Part shown: one piece after another, positions 46,293 through 57,245 of the stretch
Position numbering within the stretch: position 1 is the first letter of the stretch
Layout of the letters: each line of letters opens with the position of its first letter
From: Micropterix aruncella
Taxonomy: Eukaryota > Arthropoda > Insecta > Lepidoptera > Micropterigidae
Length of the DNA stretch: 64,000 bases
NCBI GenBank assembly: GCA_944548615.1
Contig: OX155963.1
Location: 28,099,159 to 28,163,158 of the forward strand
Reading direction: 5' to 3'
Position numbers and translations under genes: made by a program
The notes under the pieces: model-generated
Databases searched by the model: none
Told to the model about the DNA's origin: nothing
The model's input: only the letters and a program-made list of their open reading frames with translations

Positions 46293-47396
46293 ATGGTGAG
46301 GACTTATAAACGAACAACTGATAGGGCGCAATGGACAGAAGAAAGCATGAGAAATGCAATCAAAGCAATCCTAGAAGGTAGAATGGGTGCTTTGTTGGCT
46401 TCAAAAACATTTGGGGTTCCACGAACAACATTGCAAAGAAAAGTTAATCTTGCTCGAAAATCTCCGAACATACCAATGAATATAAAAGTTCCATTGGGCC
46501 CAAAGACCACAGTATTTTCCCCTGAAGAAGAAAACGAACTGGCGAGCTATATTATAGATATGGAAAGTAGGCTTTTCGGTCTTACAACTAGAGACGTAAA
46601 AGTTTTGGCGTACCAACTCGCGGTACGAAATAATAAGTTACATCCATTTAAAGAATACGTGAGTATGGCAGGGAGAGACTGGCTGTCTGGATTTTTACGA
46701 CGTCATCCAAAAATAGCAATCAGGAAACCCGAAAGTACATCCGCTGCTAGAGCAGCAGGTTTCAATAAAGTCGTAGTGTCAGATTTTTATAAACTGTTGG
46801 GAAAACTCTATGATAACCATAAATTCACTGGCAACCGTATTTATAACTGTGATGAAACTGGTGTTTCAGTTGTACCAAAAAGCAGGTGCAAGATATTAGC
46901 TTTGAAGGGCCGCAAACAAGTTGGTGCACTGACGTCCGCTGAAAGAGGAGCAACTATAACAGTAGAGATATGCTTCAGTGCTACTGGCCATTATATACCT
47001 CCTATGATGATCTTCCCCAGAAAGCGCATGAAGCCAGAGTTGATGGTAAATGCACCGGAAGGAGCTTGGGGTGTATGCAGTGACTCGGGGTGGATAACAA
47101 CAGAACTATTCCTAGCGTGGTTTAAAAAATTTATCTCGTACACTGGGGCCACAAAAGAAAACCGTGTGTTATTATTAGTCGATGGTCACAGCACACATAC
47201 GAAAAGCGTTGATATTATTGACGAAGCCAGAGCGAATGGCGTTGAGATTTTATCATTTCCGCCACATACAACTCATCGTCTTCAGGCACTTGACGTTGCT
47301 TTCATGAAGCCTCTTAGTACATATTACGATCAAGCAGTAACTTCATGGCTTCGTAGTAACCCTGGTCTTGTAGTGAGTACTCGGCAGGTGGCATAG
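46293..47396 (+). CDS. pogo-like transposase, N-terminal and catalytic part
   Basis: The 367-codon frame would cut and paste the element. Residues 15-52 form a pipsqueak-type helix-turn-helix (NAIKAILEGRMGALLASKTF then GVPRTTLQRKV). Residues 75-142 look like a CENP-B-type DNA-binding domain ending GRDWLSGFLRRHP. The DDE domain has D187 in YNCDETG, D297 in LLLVDGHSTH and D334 in RLQALDVAFMKPL, so a three-aspartate set with 36 residues between the second and third. The start ATG follows a pyrimidine-rich TTTTTAG. The frame stops at 47394 right after STRQVA, although the expected continuation ELFGKAFIAAATMSTAVNGF and KKCGIWPYDSNVF follows at once in another frame. This is a frameshift, and the copy as read lacks its C-terminal end. 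Confidence 0.9.
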   Translation: MVRTYKRTTDRAQWTEESMRNAIKAILEGRMGALLASKTFGVPRTTLQRKVNLARKSPNIPMNIKVPLGPKTTVFSPEEENELASYIIDMESRLFGLTTRDVKVLAYQLAVRNNKLHPFKEYVSMAGRDWLSGFLRRHPKIAIRKPESTSAARAAGFNKVVVSDFYKLLGKLYDNHKFTGNRIYNCDETGVSVVPKSRCKILALKGRKQVGALTSAERGATITVEICFSATGHYIPPMMIFPRKRMKPELMVNAPEGAWGVCSDSGWITTELFLAWFKKFISYTGATKENRVLLLVDGHSTHTKSVDIIDEARANGVEILSFPPHTTHRLQALDVAFMKPLSTYYDQAVTSWLRSNPGLVVSTRQVA

Positions 47397-47569
47397 AATT
47401 GTTCGGTAAAGCATTCATAGCAGCAGCTACAATGTCGACAGCCGTGAACGGTTTTAAAAAATGTGGAATCTGGCCTTACGACTCCAACGTATTCACCGAC
47501 GTCGATTTCATAGCTTCTATGACAACCGACATACCTACAAGTTACACCATCTACTATAAATCAAAATGA

Positions 47570-48254
47570 AGGAAATGAAACCACAACTCAAAGTGAAGGA
47601 AATGAGACTCTTAGCCTAAATGTTCAAGGAAACAACGAAGATACAAACGAAGTTCAAAGAGAGACGACAAATGACCTTAATTCTATAATAAATCCTCAAC
47701 CTGGCTGTTCCTCGTGGATTGAACAATCGCAAAAAGTGAAGCCGTCTCATTCAGTTCAGTCAGTATTTGCATTAATTAGCCCAAAGCAAATACTTCCAGT
47801 GCCTGCGACTCAACAGCAGAAACGAGTATCGAGAACACGTGGAAAAACAACGATCATTACTTCGTCGCCGTACAAGGTACAACTTGAAGAAGCTATTAGA
47901 AAGAAAAAGGAAACTGAACAAGACAAAGAAAATAGGAGAATTGAAAGACAAAGGAAAAAAGATGAAAAAGAAAAAGTTAAAAAGTGCAAAGAAAAAGACC
48001 AAAAGCAATTGGCAAAAAAGCGCAAAATTAAAAGGAAGATACGCACTAGGCCGGATAGTTTTACATCTTCAGACAGTGAAGATGAAATTGCAAACACTCC
48101 ATGCTTATATTGCAACGGTCGTTACCTTGATTCAGAGGAGGGATGGATAATTTGTTTGGTTTGTCAAAAATGGGCACATTGTAGTTGCGCGGGTGTTGAC
48201 GATGATGACGCCGAAGTGACTCACGTCTGCAGATTATGCGCACCAGACGAATAG
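47570..48254 (+). CDS. pogo-like transposase C-terminal region with PHD-like zinc finger
   Basis: This frame is open from about 47560 to the stop at 48252-48254 and has no ATG at its beginning, so it is read as the continuation of the transposase after a second frame change near 47555. It has a polar linker rich in N, E and T, a lysine/glutamate-rich probable coiled coil (about 47875-48045), an SSDSEDE acidic patch, and then a Cys/His cluster at 48102-48242. The cluster order is CLYC, a 13-residue loop, CLVC, then KWAHCSC and CRLC, which fits a PHD-type finger. Such fingers end the transposase in several insect pogo-like elements. In this context it could bind chromatin or the transposase partner; that is inference. 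Confidence 0.8.
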
Positions 48255-48669
48255 AAAATATAAGCTGCAGTCAAAATATATAGCCCATCTTACCCCATGG
48301 GACCTAGCCCTTCTTGCCCCACCTATGGGGCAAGACGGCCATTTTGACATTTTTTGTATTTTTATTATTTTAATATTTTTTGTGAGACGTAATTATTCCT
48401 GTTAAATGTAAATTTGTAGTTTGATTACCAAAGGATGTTAAAGTAAAGTTTTTGAATTGGTAATAATAAAAACTTGCGTTTTACTCATTGCCCAACCTTA
48501 AGTAGCCCGTCTTGCCCCACCCTCCCCTATGTCTCAATCAGGAAAAATATAACACTTTTCTAAATCGGTTCAAGCGTTTAGAAGTTATTGTGGAATAAAG
48601 AAACGGAAGACACACAGATGAACACTGAACACATTACACTCCTCTTTTGTTTGGCAGTCGTGTAAAAAT

Positions 48670-49560
48670 GCAATGCATGGGTGTGTTAGGTACCCTAGGG
48701 ATATAGGTAATTAGCCATATTTATTATGATATAATTGAGAAACGGCTCCTAATTGAGATCAGTCGTCGAAGCAATAAATGCTCTATGTAAAGAGATCTTT
48801 CCGACGGTATATGATTTACAACTATTAAAAAAGTGGGCCCAAAATGCCTATTATCTTTTATTCATATTTTGTACTAATGATAACATATCATAATGTAATC
48901 CCAATGATTACCTATATACTTCAACAACCCGCAAAAATCCGATGCCCTACAGCGAGGCCTCCTCGCGCCGTTACTAACAGATTTGAGCGGACTTTCCAAC
49001 CTCCAGTCTGGTAACAGATTCGAGGTCGCCTGCATATCCTCTACCCCTCCTCTGCTCCCCCTTCTTTATAGGTTTATTGCATTCTTAAAATATTAATGTA
49101 TGTTTAATTTTCTGTTGATTTTAATGTTATATACATTTGATACAAGCTGCCGTTTGTTATGAGTGATTTTAATAAAAGTGTTATACTGTTTTTTCCACAT
49201 AACATGTTGTTTGTTTGATTTTTTTATTGCACACACAATAATGGCCTATTGCCAAATGGCAATATCTTGCAACCATACCTTTAGGGTTATGTTAATTAAA
49301 TCGTCTCAAGTGTTTAAAACAAAAGACTTTTCCCTTTTACTGCACATAATTTCACTTTTACTGCATAAATGGTTAAAGAGAGAAGACACTCACAAATAAG
49401 ACACTCACAAGTAGACACTCACAAATAACGGTAATATAGTCAAATTGGGATGCAAATACATACATACATATGCAGTAAAAATATAACCCTTCTTTTGGCA
49501 GTCAGGAAATAAATCATAGCAGTCAGTACTAACCAAACCATACTCATAATTTCATCACAA
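48670..49560. other. Stretch without a gene; repeat B fragment
   Basis: About 48925-49045 shares CCTCCAGTCTGGTAACAGAT and TTCGAGGTCGCC with 56500-56550 and 57205-57235 (repeat B). The 78-codon frame at 49163-49399 has no similarity. Confidence 0.4.
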
Positions 49561-49567
49561 GTAAAAA

Positions 49568-49604
49568 GTTTTACCGCCCAACGAAGTGGGCACGGGTCAG
49601 CTAG
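49568..49604 (+). mobile_element. Helitron 3' end
   Basis: GCCCA and TGGGC pair around ACGAAG (about 49576-49591), followed by ACGGGTCAG and CTAG at 49601-49604, then T. A hairpin a few bases before CTAG is the Helitron 3' signature. The 5' TC end could not be placed, so the full extent is unknown, probably some hundreds of bases to the left. Confidence 0.65.
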
Positions 49605-51047
49605 TGTTATATAAGAAAATTACCACCACTATTGAATGACCACCACCCACTATTGATTGAGATGTAATTATTATTAATTCAATAAATTTTTCAATAACAA
49701 TAATTATTGATTGAATATCTTTATTGTTTATAACATTTGTTTTATTAATTTCTTTAATAGTATTTTTTTATAGAAAAAGATATATAAAAAGTGATTTAAA
49801 TTTAGTTCGTTTTATTATATTAATTTTATTATTTGTTGGATATATAACATCATATAACAAGTATGATTTTTGTAAAGTAGTTGGTGGTAAGAAATGAGTA
49901 CAATTACATAATAAACATAATAATGAAAATAAAATAGATAGGCAATAATAGGTCAAATCGATATCCCAGTGAGAAATGGGATATCAGGACAAGCTGAGAG
50001 ACGGGTAGATCGAAGGGGAAGAAGTATTTATATTAGGTAAACATCTCCTAATAGATTTTTTAAACCCGATCAGGTATTTATTAGGTTAAGGTTAGCTATA
50101 AGATATAGCTTCAACGCAATAAGCTCGCCGATTTGTTTGATCAAATAATGTGTTACGTCATTATTATTATCACCATTTTTAAAGCCTATCTTGCGGAAGT
50201 TACCTAAAGCAGAGGAAGATATTTATCATCATCATCAACATAGGAGAGTGCAACAAGGAAGAACGTGTACTTGGATGCAGTGTTTTGCGCAGTTTGACGG
50301 GGAATCGAAATATCTCGTTGGGGCATTATTGCTACGCTCTGACGCCCATAAAAAGCTCTGTCCGCGGGCAGTGAAATTTTAGAAGCGCTCCTCGCCGCGT
50401 ACGGAAACGTTTCTTCAAGTCCGGCGAGGCGGCGGCACAGAATAGCAACTCCTCTAATAAAGAAGCGACACGGGCCCTTTCAATCGCATTTAGAATATCC
50501 CTCGAAAACAACTTGTAGGTACTTTAGTCCGCAAATCAATACAGGAGAAATGTCGTATATATTTTTTGCATAACTTAATGTTGGTTGATATTCTGACCGT
50601 CAGGCAGCGGACTGTAAATTTTAGTAAGGACTAGTAATAACTGGACAGCTAATTGTGCATAAAGCTAGGAATGGGAGATGTATTACCTAGAAACACCGCT
50701 TCATCCTGGTATTTTATTGGCTGCTCTGCTTATGAGTAGGTACCCCAGATGCTGGTGTAGGTTCCGATGATGCTTTCCCAAATTTCACAACACTCGCAAC
50801 AAATATTTTAATTATATTTTCTCTGTCACGGACAGACCGAAAAATCACGGTATGTTGCGAACACACAATACTGAATATTCGACCGCAGATTTGTTCTTGC
50901 GGTAATAAATAATTTACTCCGGTATGTACTTAATATTTGGAGGGCAAAAATCATAGCAGAATAAAATGTTTTTCTTGCTAATTATACTAAATTTAAACTA
51001 TATAATTTATGCAATGGTTTGATAATTCAAATATAGAGATTACTTAT
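49605..51047. other. Stretch without a recognised gene; GC-rich segment at 50190-50470
   Basis: AT-rich apart from about 50190-50470, which is GC-richer and has a 63-codon + frame with no similarity. ATTATTGATTGA words around 49640-49730 are locally repeated in both directions. Confidence 0.4.
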
Positions 51048-51951
51048 TTATTAGATAGGTAGAATACGTCTTAATCATTAGCTATTAAATACAACAAAAA
51101 ATAATAATGAAAATTACAAAATCAAGTTAAATATTAAGTTTAAACAGAAAATTGCTTGGTGGTGATGAATTCGAAGTGATCGGGAATAAGGATGTGGACG
51201 ATGGTTTAGGGATATATAGATATATAATATAGATGTAATATAGATACGTCGTTTAGTAAATATGCAGATACATATATTTATAGTAGTTTTACACAGTTTT
51301 TTTCAAATTTAAAAACCAGCAGGATCACCAGGTTCAATTGACTTGAGTAGTTCTGTGATAAACGTCCGTTAGTGGAATTAATAAGTGATACGATTTCAAG
51401 ATACGCTATGAGTGTACAAATAATACTTCGGTATAAAAAGATCGGCATTAGATGTATCCTCTTGCTATAGAGTAAGAGGAGGCATAGGCCCTAGCTGCCT
51501 TATTAGATAGGTAGAATACGTCTTAATCATTAGCTATTAAATACAACAAAAAATAATAATGAAAATTACAAAATAAAGTTGAATATAAAGTTTAAACAGA
51601 AAATTGCTTGGTGGTGATGAATTGGAAGTGATCGGGAATAAGGATGTGGACGATAGTTTAGGGATATATAGATACATAATATAGTTGTAATATAGATACG
51701 TCGTTTAGTAAATATGCAGATACATATATTTATAGTAGTTTTACACAGTTTTTTTCAAATTTAAGCACCAGCAGGATCACCAGGTTCAATTGACTTGAGT
51801 AGTTCTGTGATAAACGTCCGTTAGTGGAATTAATAAGTGATAAGATTTCAAGATACGCTATGAGTGTACAAATAATACTTCGGTATAAAAAGATCGGCAT
51901 TAGATATATCCTCCTGCTATAGAGTAAGAGGAGGCATAGGCCCTAGCTGCC
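51048..51951. repeat. Tandem duplication, two units of 452 bases
   Basis: Unit 1 is 51048-51499 and unit 2 is 51500-51951, joined head to tail. By eye about 12 substitutions and no insertions or deletions separate them, so they are about 97% identical. Each unit contains repeat F in reverse (ACCATCGTCCACATCCTTAT and ACGACGTATCTATATTA on the minus strand) and ends GGAGGCATAGGCCCTAGCTG. It is non-coding. Confidence 0.92.
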
Positions 51952-52895
51952 AGTCGAGTGTTCATAAAATCATTGTAAACAAGTTGTCCGAACATAAGGG
52001 AAAATATCTGATTGGCACAGGGTTATCATATACAATACTTTCCCAAATGTCGTCTTGATGAAACGGCATACAAAGCGTTCTAGGTATTGACTATAATAAA
52101 CGCCATAATTTATTTGTATTCGATTTTTAATTCTTTTGTTTTTCTGTCTTCGATTTAAATAAATTTTAAATCAACTACAATAATAGCGATTTTCATGTTT
52201 GATCGTCAAAACTCATTATTTTGTACTTATTCGTATACGAGTTAAGCCGACCTCAAAGAAGGATATGGGTCTTAGTGGCCTAACTTCACGAGTACCATTA
52301 GTTACCAAAGGATTATTCGTTAACGAGATTAGCATATAGGGCAGCTGAGCAGCGTAAATAAATTCTAGCTTACCGAATTATTTTTTGTGTCGCTTCTAAA
52401 CGAGCGGTCGCCCGCGTAACCCTTTTTATTCTATGGCGTGCCGATAACGGGCATTTGCGCGCCAATTGGACTCGATATCCGCTCTTTACATTCTTTATGG
52501 CTGTTTCACTGCACCGCCGCCAGCTTCGCTTTCTACAAGGTAAATCACTTACTAGGAGCAATCAATTTTTCTAGGTGAATACGCGACCACCAGTACTTAG
52601 AACTACCGAGTCGTGCATCGAAACGGGTGTATTTTTCTGATTTATCTAATTTTAACCCAGATTCCAAGATTTCGTAGGTATTCAAATACTGTCCGCGCGC
52701 AAGCTTCGAGGTATCGGGGACTGGTAAAGCGGGCGGATGTGCGCCGCCCCTGACCGTCACTTCCTACCCCGCACTCTCCCAGTACTAGTACTGTACATAC
52801 CTGCGGAAAAAAAATTACTGCTATGAATGTATTAGTTGCTATGGCCATAGTAGCTTAATAGCAGAGGTGGAGTCCACAGTTACATTTCCCCTGAC
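51952..52895. other. Stretch without a recognised gene; GC-rich part at 52370-52800
   Basis: Short minus-strand frames (63-71 codons) cross the GC-rich part and match nothing. A GTAAAT word at 52541 follows TTTCTACAAG and could mimic a splice donor, but the upstream frame is closed. Confidence 0.35.
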
Positions 52896-52896
52896 A

Positions 52897-53180
52897 CTGC
52901 CCGGTGGCATAGTAGTTAGGTCATTGATATTACTTTGTAAGGTCCCGGGTTCAATTTCCGGCTGGGTTACCATTTTCCGTTGGGATAAAATTAACGGAAT
53001 TGCATTTCAATTCTGTCGATCAAATGCAATAACAAGACACACACTTACACACATGCTACACGAACACATACATATGAACACTTAATAGTAAGGTTGGTTG
53101 GAAAAGATTGTCGTATGACAATAAACCCGCACATTGTGAAATTTCACAATAAAGAGTATAAACAAACAAACAAGCAAACA
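52897..53180 (+). mobile_element. tRNA-derived SINE, copy 2 (most complete)
   Basis: The 5' part has an A-box, TGGCATAGTAGTTAGG (52905-52920), and a B-box, GGTTCAATTTCC (52948-52959), about 28 bases apart in the internal promoter arrangement of tRNA genes. The body (GTTGGGATAAAATTAACGGA) is shared with the copies at 19.4 and 58.3 kb. It ends AATTTCACAATAAAGAGTAT and an AAAC repeat (53160-53180). The tRNA-like part does not fold as a functional tRNA. Confidence 0.85.
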
Positions 53181-54370
53181 TTTCCTAACTTCACGATTAA
53201 TCATCTTCCACAAATCTTGCTGTACATTGTCTGCTACATAATTTAGCAGCTAATATAACCTTTCTCATCTAATAGCTAATGCTTGAAAGACGGATTAGAA
53301 AATGTCCATAAACCTGCAAAAATAAAGTATTATCTCTATTGATATGGCAGTCACTTACTTGCATGATACCTTTGAATAAGTTACCTGCTACATATTTCAT
53401 TTAGGTTGTCTTTGTGAGCTTGTCAAAATTGACCAATATTTATCTAATATTAAAATATTTTAACGACAATTTTACGGTTTATTCCAGTTATATTAGTCAT
53501 TCATTTTCTTGTGCATTCTATATGTGTCTTGTTTCGATTCGAAAACTAAATATCTACCACGCTGTCTTGATCTCTGTTGTCTCTAAATGTTATCATGTTA
53601 CTCCAACTATACTGTACCTCTTAAACTACAAAATTGTATCTACTAAACTGTATCTCCAACTTTTATCTCGAAGACAAACTGCTTTCTAAAATCCATTTTT
53701 TATTCAAATTACTTCAAGTTTTCAAATCTGTGCCAATGTACGTCCTTACTTACTATCTATTTAAATTCCTAAATCATATAATTCATAATATTTTTTGTGG
53801 TTACTCATATTTTCTACGCCAAGTGTATTAGATGTCCATCTATAAAGGAAGTCTTGGTGGAAGTGTATTTTTTGTTGTGCCGATAGATACTTTTTATGTG
53901 CCACCTATTTCGCTATAATAAGCACATTCTTGCCGTCATACCAGAGCGTATTAATTTGGACTATATAATTTGTTCATAAATATTAATGCAAGTTTAACAT
54001 AATATGTCATTGAGGTGTCATCCGAAGATGATCATTCTGGTCGTCCCATTTGGAATAAGCGACAGCAACAGGTTTATCCTTATTTTTTGGTTAGGTTTTT
54101 TAAATGTGCGGGAAAACAATTTAATATACTAACCATTTGCACAAAAATAGGAATCGATCTCTGATTAATTCCAATATTTAATAAATCAGTGGGCTTGATC
54201 TATTGATGGTAATGCAATGGGTACCCCATTTAATGTCGATTAGGTCATGCAGATCTAGACATTATCCTACCCGTATTTCTTAACAGAGTGACCCTCATTC
54301 TATTTAATCAATCAACGAGTCTAATACATCAACTAAGAGCGATAGTACCATTGCATACTGCCAAAACCTC
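53181..54370. other. Stretch without a recognised gene
   Basis: AT-rich. The 91-codon frame at 53414-53689 is low-complexity hydrophobic and resembles nothing. No complete repeat is recognised. Confidence 0.4.
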
Positions 54371-54377
54371 GACAGTT

Positions 54378-54510
54378 ATGAGACAAATAACATCTATGCT
54401 ACGCGAAATGCTGTAAATAATGAGCTTCACTCCAGTCATCTTAGTCATAATGACCGGCACGACGACAACACTATTTTGCCAAAAGTAAGGCTGACCAAAT
54501 AACAGAGGTC
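54378..54510 (+). pseudogene. LINE ORF2 remnant
   Basis: TNNIYATRNAVNNELHSSHL followed by SHNDRHDDNTILPKVRLTK and a stop matches the C-terminal HNTRNNNNVVIPKVRL region of the LINE at 15.6-18.4 kb. Only about 44 codons survive. Confidence 0.6.
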
Positions 54511-54743
54511 ATGTTTATACCAAAGTATCAAAATGTTAGACCACTGGATACATAGAGGCACTTTAAATATTTATGAATATTAGATTATTTTAATGTTTTT
54601 TCTATTTATGTTTCTGCTCTCCAGGATAATTCAGGTTTGTATATTATTATTATTGTTATCATAGAAAAACTTTGTAATTTTTTAATGCAATGGCTATTTT
54701 GTTTATTATGCAATTAAAACAAATTAATTTAATTTCTGATTAT

Positions 54744-55288
54744 TTAACCCTTCGAGTAGCGGCATAATTTGATGGCAGACCGCGGCAATTTATTGGAATT
54801 TCTTGCAATATCGCCGTGCTCGACAAAAAGTTCTATAACTATGGAACTACTAAATAAGAAATAAACTTGTACCTACTTGTCTTACGGAAAAATACGGAAC
54901 CCTATTGAGAAATTGTAAATACTATCATGATCTTTATTAGATTCTCTATCAAAAGTAATATTTCGTTTTGCTTATTTACATACAAAACAATTTAGATATT
55001 GGCTCAAAAACCAATAAAAATTTTGATGATTTCTCGAGAAAAAAAAATGATGATGTTTGACAATGGAATTTTACAAGAAATATCTGTGAAATTACGCGCG
55101 AAATTATTCTAGCGGCCGTCTATGTATCTATGGTAATAATGAGATATTTGGTATGGATTTTAGAATGCGTTCGAATTAGAAAATAAAATACTGTGCACTT
55201 CGGGAGCAGCCGCCAATAATGGTAATTACGTAGTCAACGTTGTTCTTATGTGCAACCAAATTTAGTCGTTAGGTAGCCGAAGGGTTAA
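54744..55288. mobile_element. MITE bounded by TTAA
   Basis: A 545-base non-coding element with ends TTAACCCTTCGAGTAGC and the complement of TTAACCCTTCGGCTACC. The inverted ends share TTAACCCTTCG and continue loosely. TTAA at both limits points to a piggyBac-like source. The interior shows no repeat of the 8.6 or 28.8 kb family. Confidence 0.7.
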
Positions 55289-56435
55289 ATCTTGTTTATA
55301 TTATACATATCAGAAAAATCGTAGACTTCCGTGAAGTTGCATTTTTCAAGTAGGTAATTATAATTATGGTTATCAGTCTCTGATTCAAATTCAAATTAAT
55401 TTTCTTTATAAATTTAAATTCAAAATTTAAATATTTGTAAAAGTAAATATGTACCTAGCGAAAGAAAAACAGCGGTATTATAAGTTTTTCTGACGTATCT
55501 CTATTTACACTCTGAGATTAATTAAACTATTATGATTATGATTATTTTATACATATTCAGGCTTTGTAATCAACTATAATAGATTAAATATATCAGGATG
55601 ATCCGAAACAACAAATAAACACGTCCTCAACCTAGAAGATTGATTGAAAGATTCGAGAAGACTGAAGACAGCTAATAGCAACACAATAGAGTATTGCATG
55701 TAATAAAAGTAAAATAGGAGAATCTATAATTCAATAAAAAAAGCATAATGAAAAAAATATTTCTACATACATACATTATCAAACCACATACTACCTCCTC
55801 ATCATAAAGGCGACACCTTTATTTAATTCACATTGACACGAATGGCGCGAAAGTCAACGCTCGTATAGAAATGTAAAGTCGTAACACAATATATTCGTTT
55901 TGAACCCAGCCCTTTTGTACAGCGACATTGAGGCTGGTTAGCGATGCGCATATGATCTATTTGATCTGCTAGTGGGCGTTTGACACCGAGCTAATTATAC
56001 TTTTTGATTGAATTCATAATGGTATGTATCGCAGAGAGTAACATGTTGGACGCTTTAGGGATTTATCATTTTTTATTCAGTTATTTTGATGTTTTGCCAT
56101 TTCATATTTCACTAACACTGCACTCGTACATTCCCACCCACGTGATTTCACGCATCGTTACCAGATTACCATGAACCATCAGAGCGTTAACGATTCCACA
56201 TTCGTACGCGTTAAATGTAGCCAATTACGTTCGTGGAATATTCATGGCTTACACTGGTTTGATTTCATACCGTGATGACTCCACCTATCGGTCCCAGGCA
56301 GTGACGAATGTATGGCCCGCCCATCGCCGGCAGAATGCATTAAGGCGCTTTGCGGTCGATATCCTCGCTTTTGTTCGGTAATGCATGCGATGAAATTGCA
56401 TCGATAGTCTGAAATGTCAATCGATTCATGAGGTC
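55289..56435. other. Stretch without a recognised gene
   Basis: A trace of a LINE-like tail, ATTCAAATTCAAATTAATTT, lies at 55384. A 91-codon minus frame at 56242-56517 has no similarity. Nothing else can be named. Confidence 0.4.
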
Positions 56436-56439
56436 GATG

Positions 56440-57245
56440 AAAGTAGGATAGGTTGTTGGGACTCGCGTCTGTCGTAGGCATGTGTGTATTTGGAAACTGG
56501 ACGAATTTCTCCATCATCCAGTCTGGTCACTGATTCGAGGTGGCCTGAGCGACCTCTACCGTAATTCAGATATAATTCGTCGCGGATCCGTGACGCCCTT
56601 TGTCCGTCAAGATCACTCGGGTTCGGGTCGCATACAGATCGTTTCTAAGGATATGTGAGGCCAGGTCAACAGCTACCTCTAATTCAAGGAAACATATGTA
56701 CGTATTCAGACTGCCCTGGATAATAGCCGGATTGCGTAAGCGCTGCTAACACAGAATGATATGCAAACCGCCCAATTACGCTCGATGTTCCTTCGCATCC
56801 GCACGTCTGATCCCAAATACCTACGGCTACAGTTTACAGCCGCATGCAGAGTTCAAAGTTCTTTTCGAGGATACTACCGGAATGGAGCTGAACCGTGAGT
56901 TGGGCGACCTAAGAACACAAGCAGGCCATCAGGCCTAAGCTGCATGGAATTATAAGAAACCATAGCAGCTGGGGTTGTCAAACACAATGGTCGAACCTGT
57001 CACTCCAGGGAGTTTTAGGGCTATTAGGTTGTTCTATTTCCTATGGATTGAACTAAAAAGACTTTAGCAGACAAAGGTCAGTCCAATGCCTAACTCCGTG
57101 GACAGACTCGTGAGAGTCCAAAGCCTTGCCTCGAGGCACTGGTGAGAGGACTCAGTGGATCGATATCGCTCCCTTACTATCAAATTCTGACGGATTTCTT
57201 CATCCTCCAGTCTGTTCACATAGGTCGAGGTCGCTTGCGCAGCCT
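56440..57245. repeat. Repeat B, two adjoining copies
   Basis: CATCCAGTCTGGTCACTGAT with TTCGAGGTGGCC (near 56515) and CCTCCAGTCTGTTCACATAG with GTCGAGGTCGC (near 57205) are two copies of the same block in the same direction. GAGGCACTGGTGAGAG near 57133 is the family's signature. It is non-coding. Confidence 0.5.

Larger units (their letters stand above)
45845..48527 (+). mobile_element. pogo-like DNA transposon with PHD-finger protein
   Basis: A 2683-base element with perfect 25-base terminal inverted repeats (45845-45869 and 48503-48527, beginning GGGGAGGGTGGGGCAAGACG) and TA on both sides (45843-45844, 48528-48529). That is the target duplication of the Tc1/mariner/pogo superfamily. It carries a transposase frame and a downstream frame ending in a PHD-like finger. 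The inner sequence next to both ends repeats the terminal motif several times. A possible 5' intron (GTAAGT at 46029, TTTTTAG just before the ATG) is suggested by sequence only. Perfect ends suggest a fairly recent insertion, although the coding region has two frame breaks. Confidence 0.92.
45244..48667 (-). repeat. Repeat A, copy 4, split by a LINE tail and a pogo-like transposon
   Basis: Minus-strand repeat A runs from CACTGTTGTTACAGAAAG to about GATGATTCTAAAAAATAT (45494). It resumes near 48543 (AAAAATATAACAC) and ends GGCAGTCGTGTAAAAA. AAAAATAT lies on both sides of the inserted block, a possible target duplication of the LINE. Within the block the pogo-like element occupies 45845-48527. 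Confidence 0.8.

Noticed and set aside
47772..48115. Phenylalanine-rich minus-strand frames of 78-101 codons
   Set aside because: They are the complement of the lysine-rich coiled coil of the pogo protein and have no similarity of their own.
52897..52970. A possible tRNA gene
   Set aside because: A- and B-box-like words are present, but no cloverleaf forms, and the same sequence is the head of a dispersed SINE with an AAAC tail.
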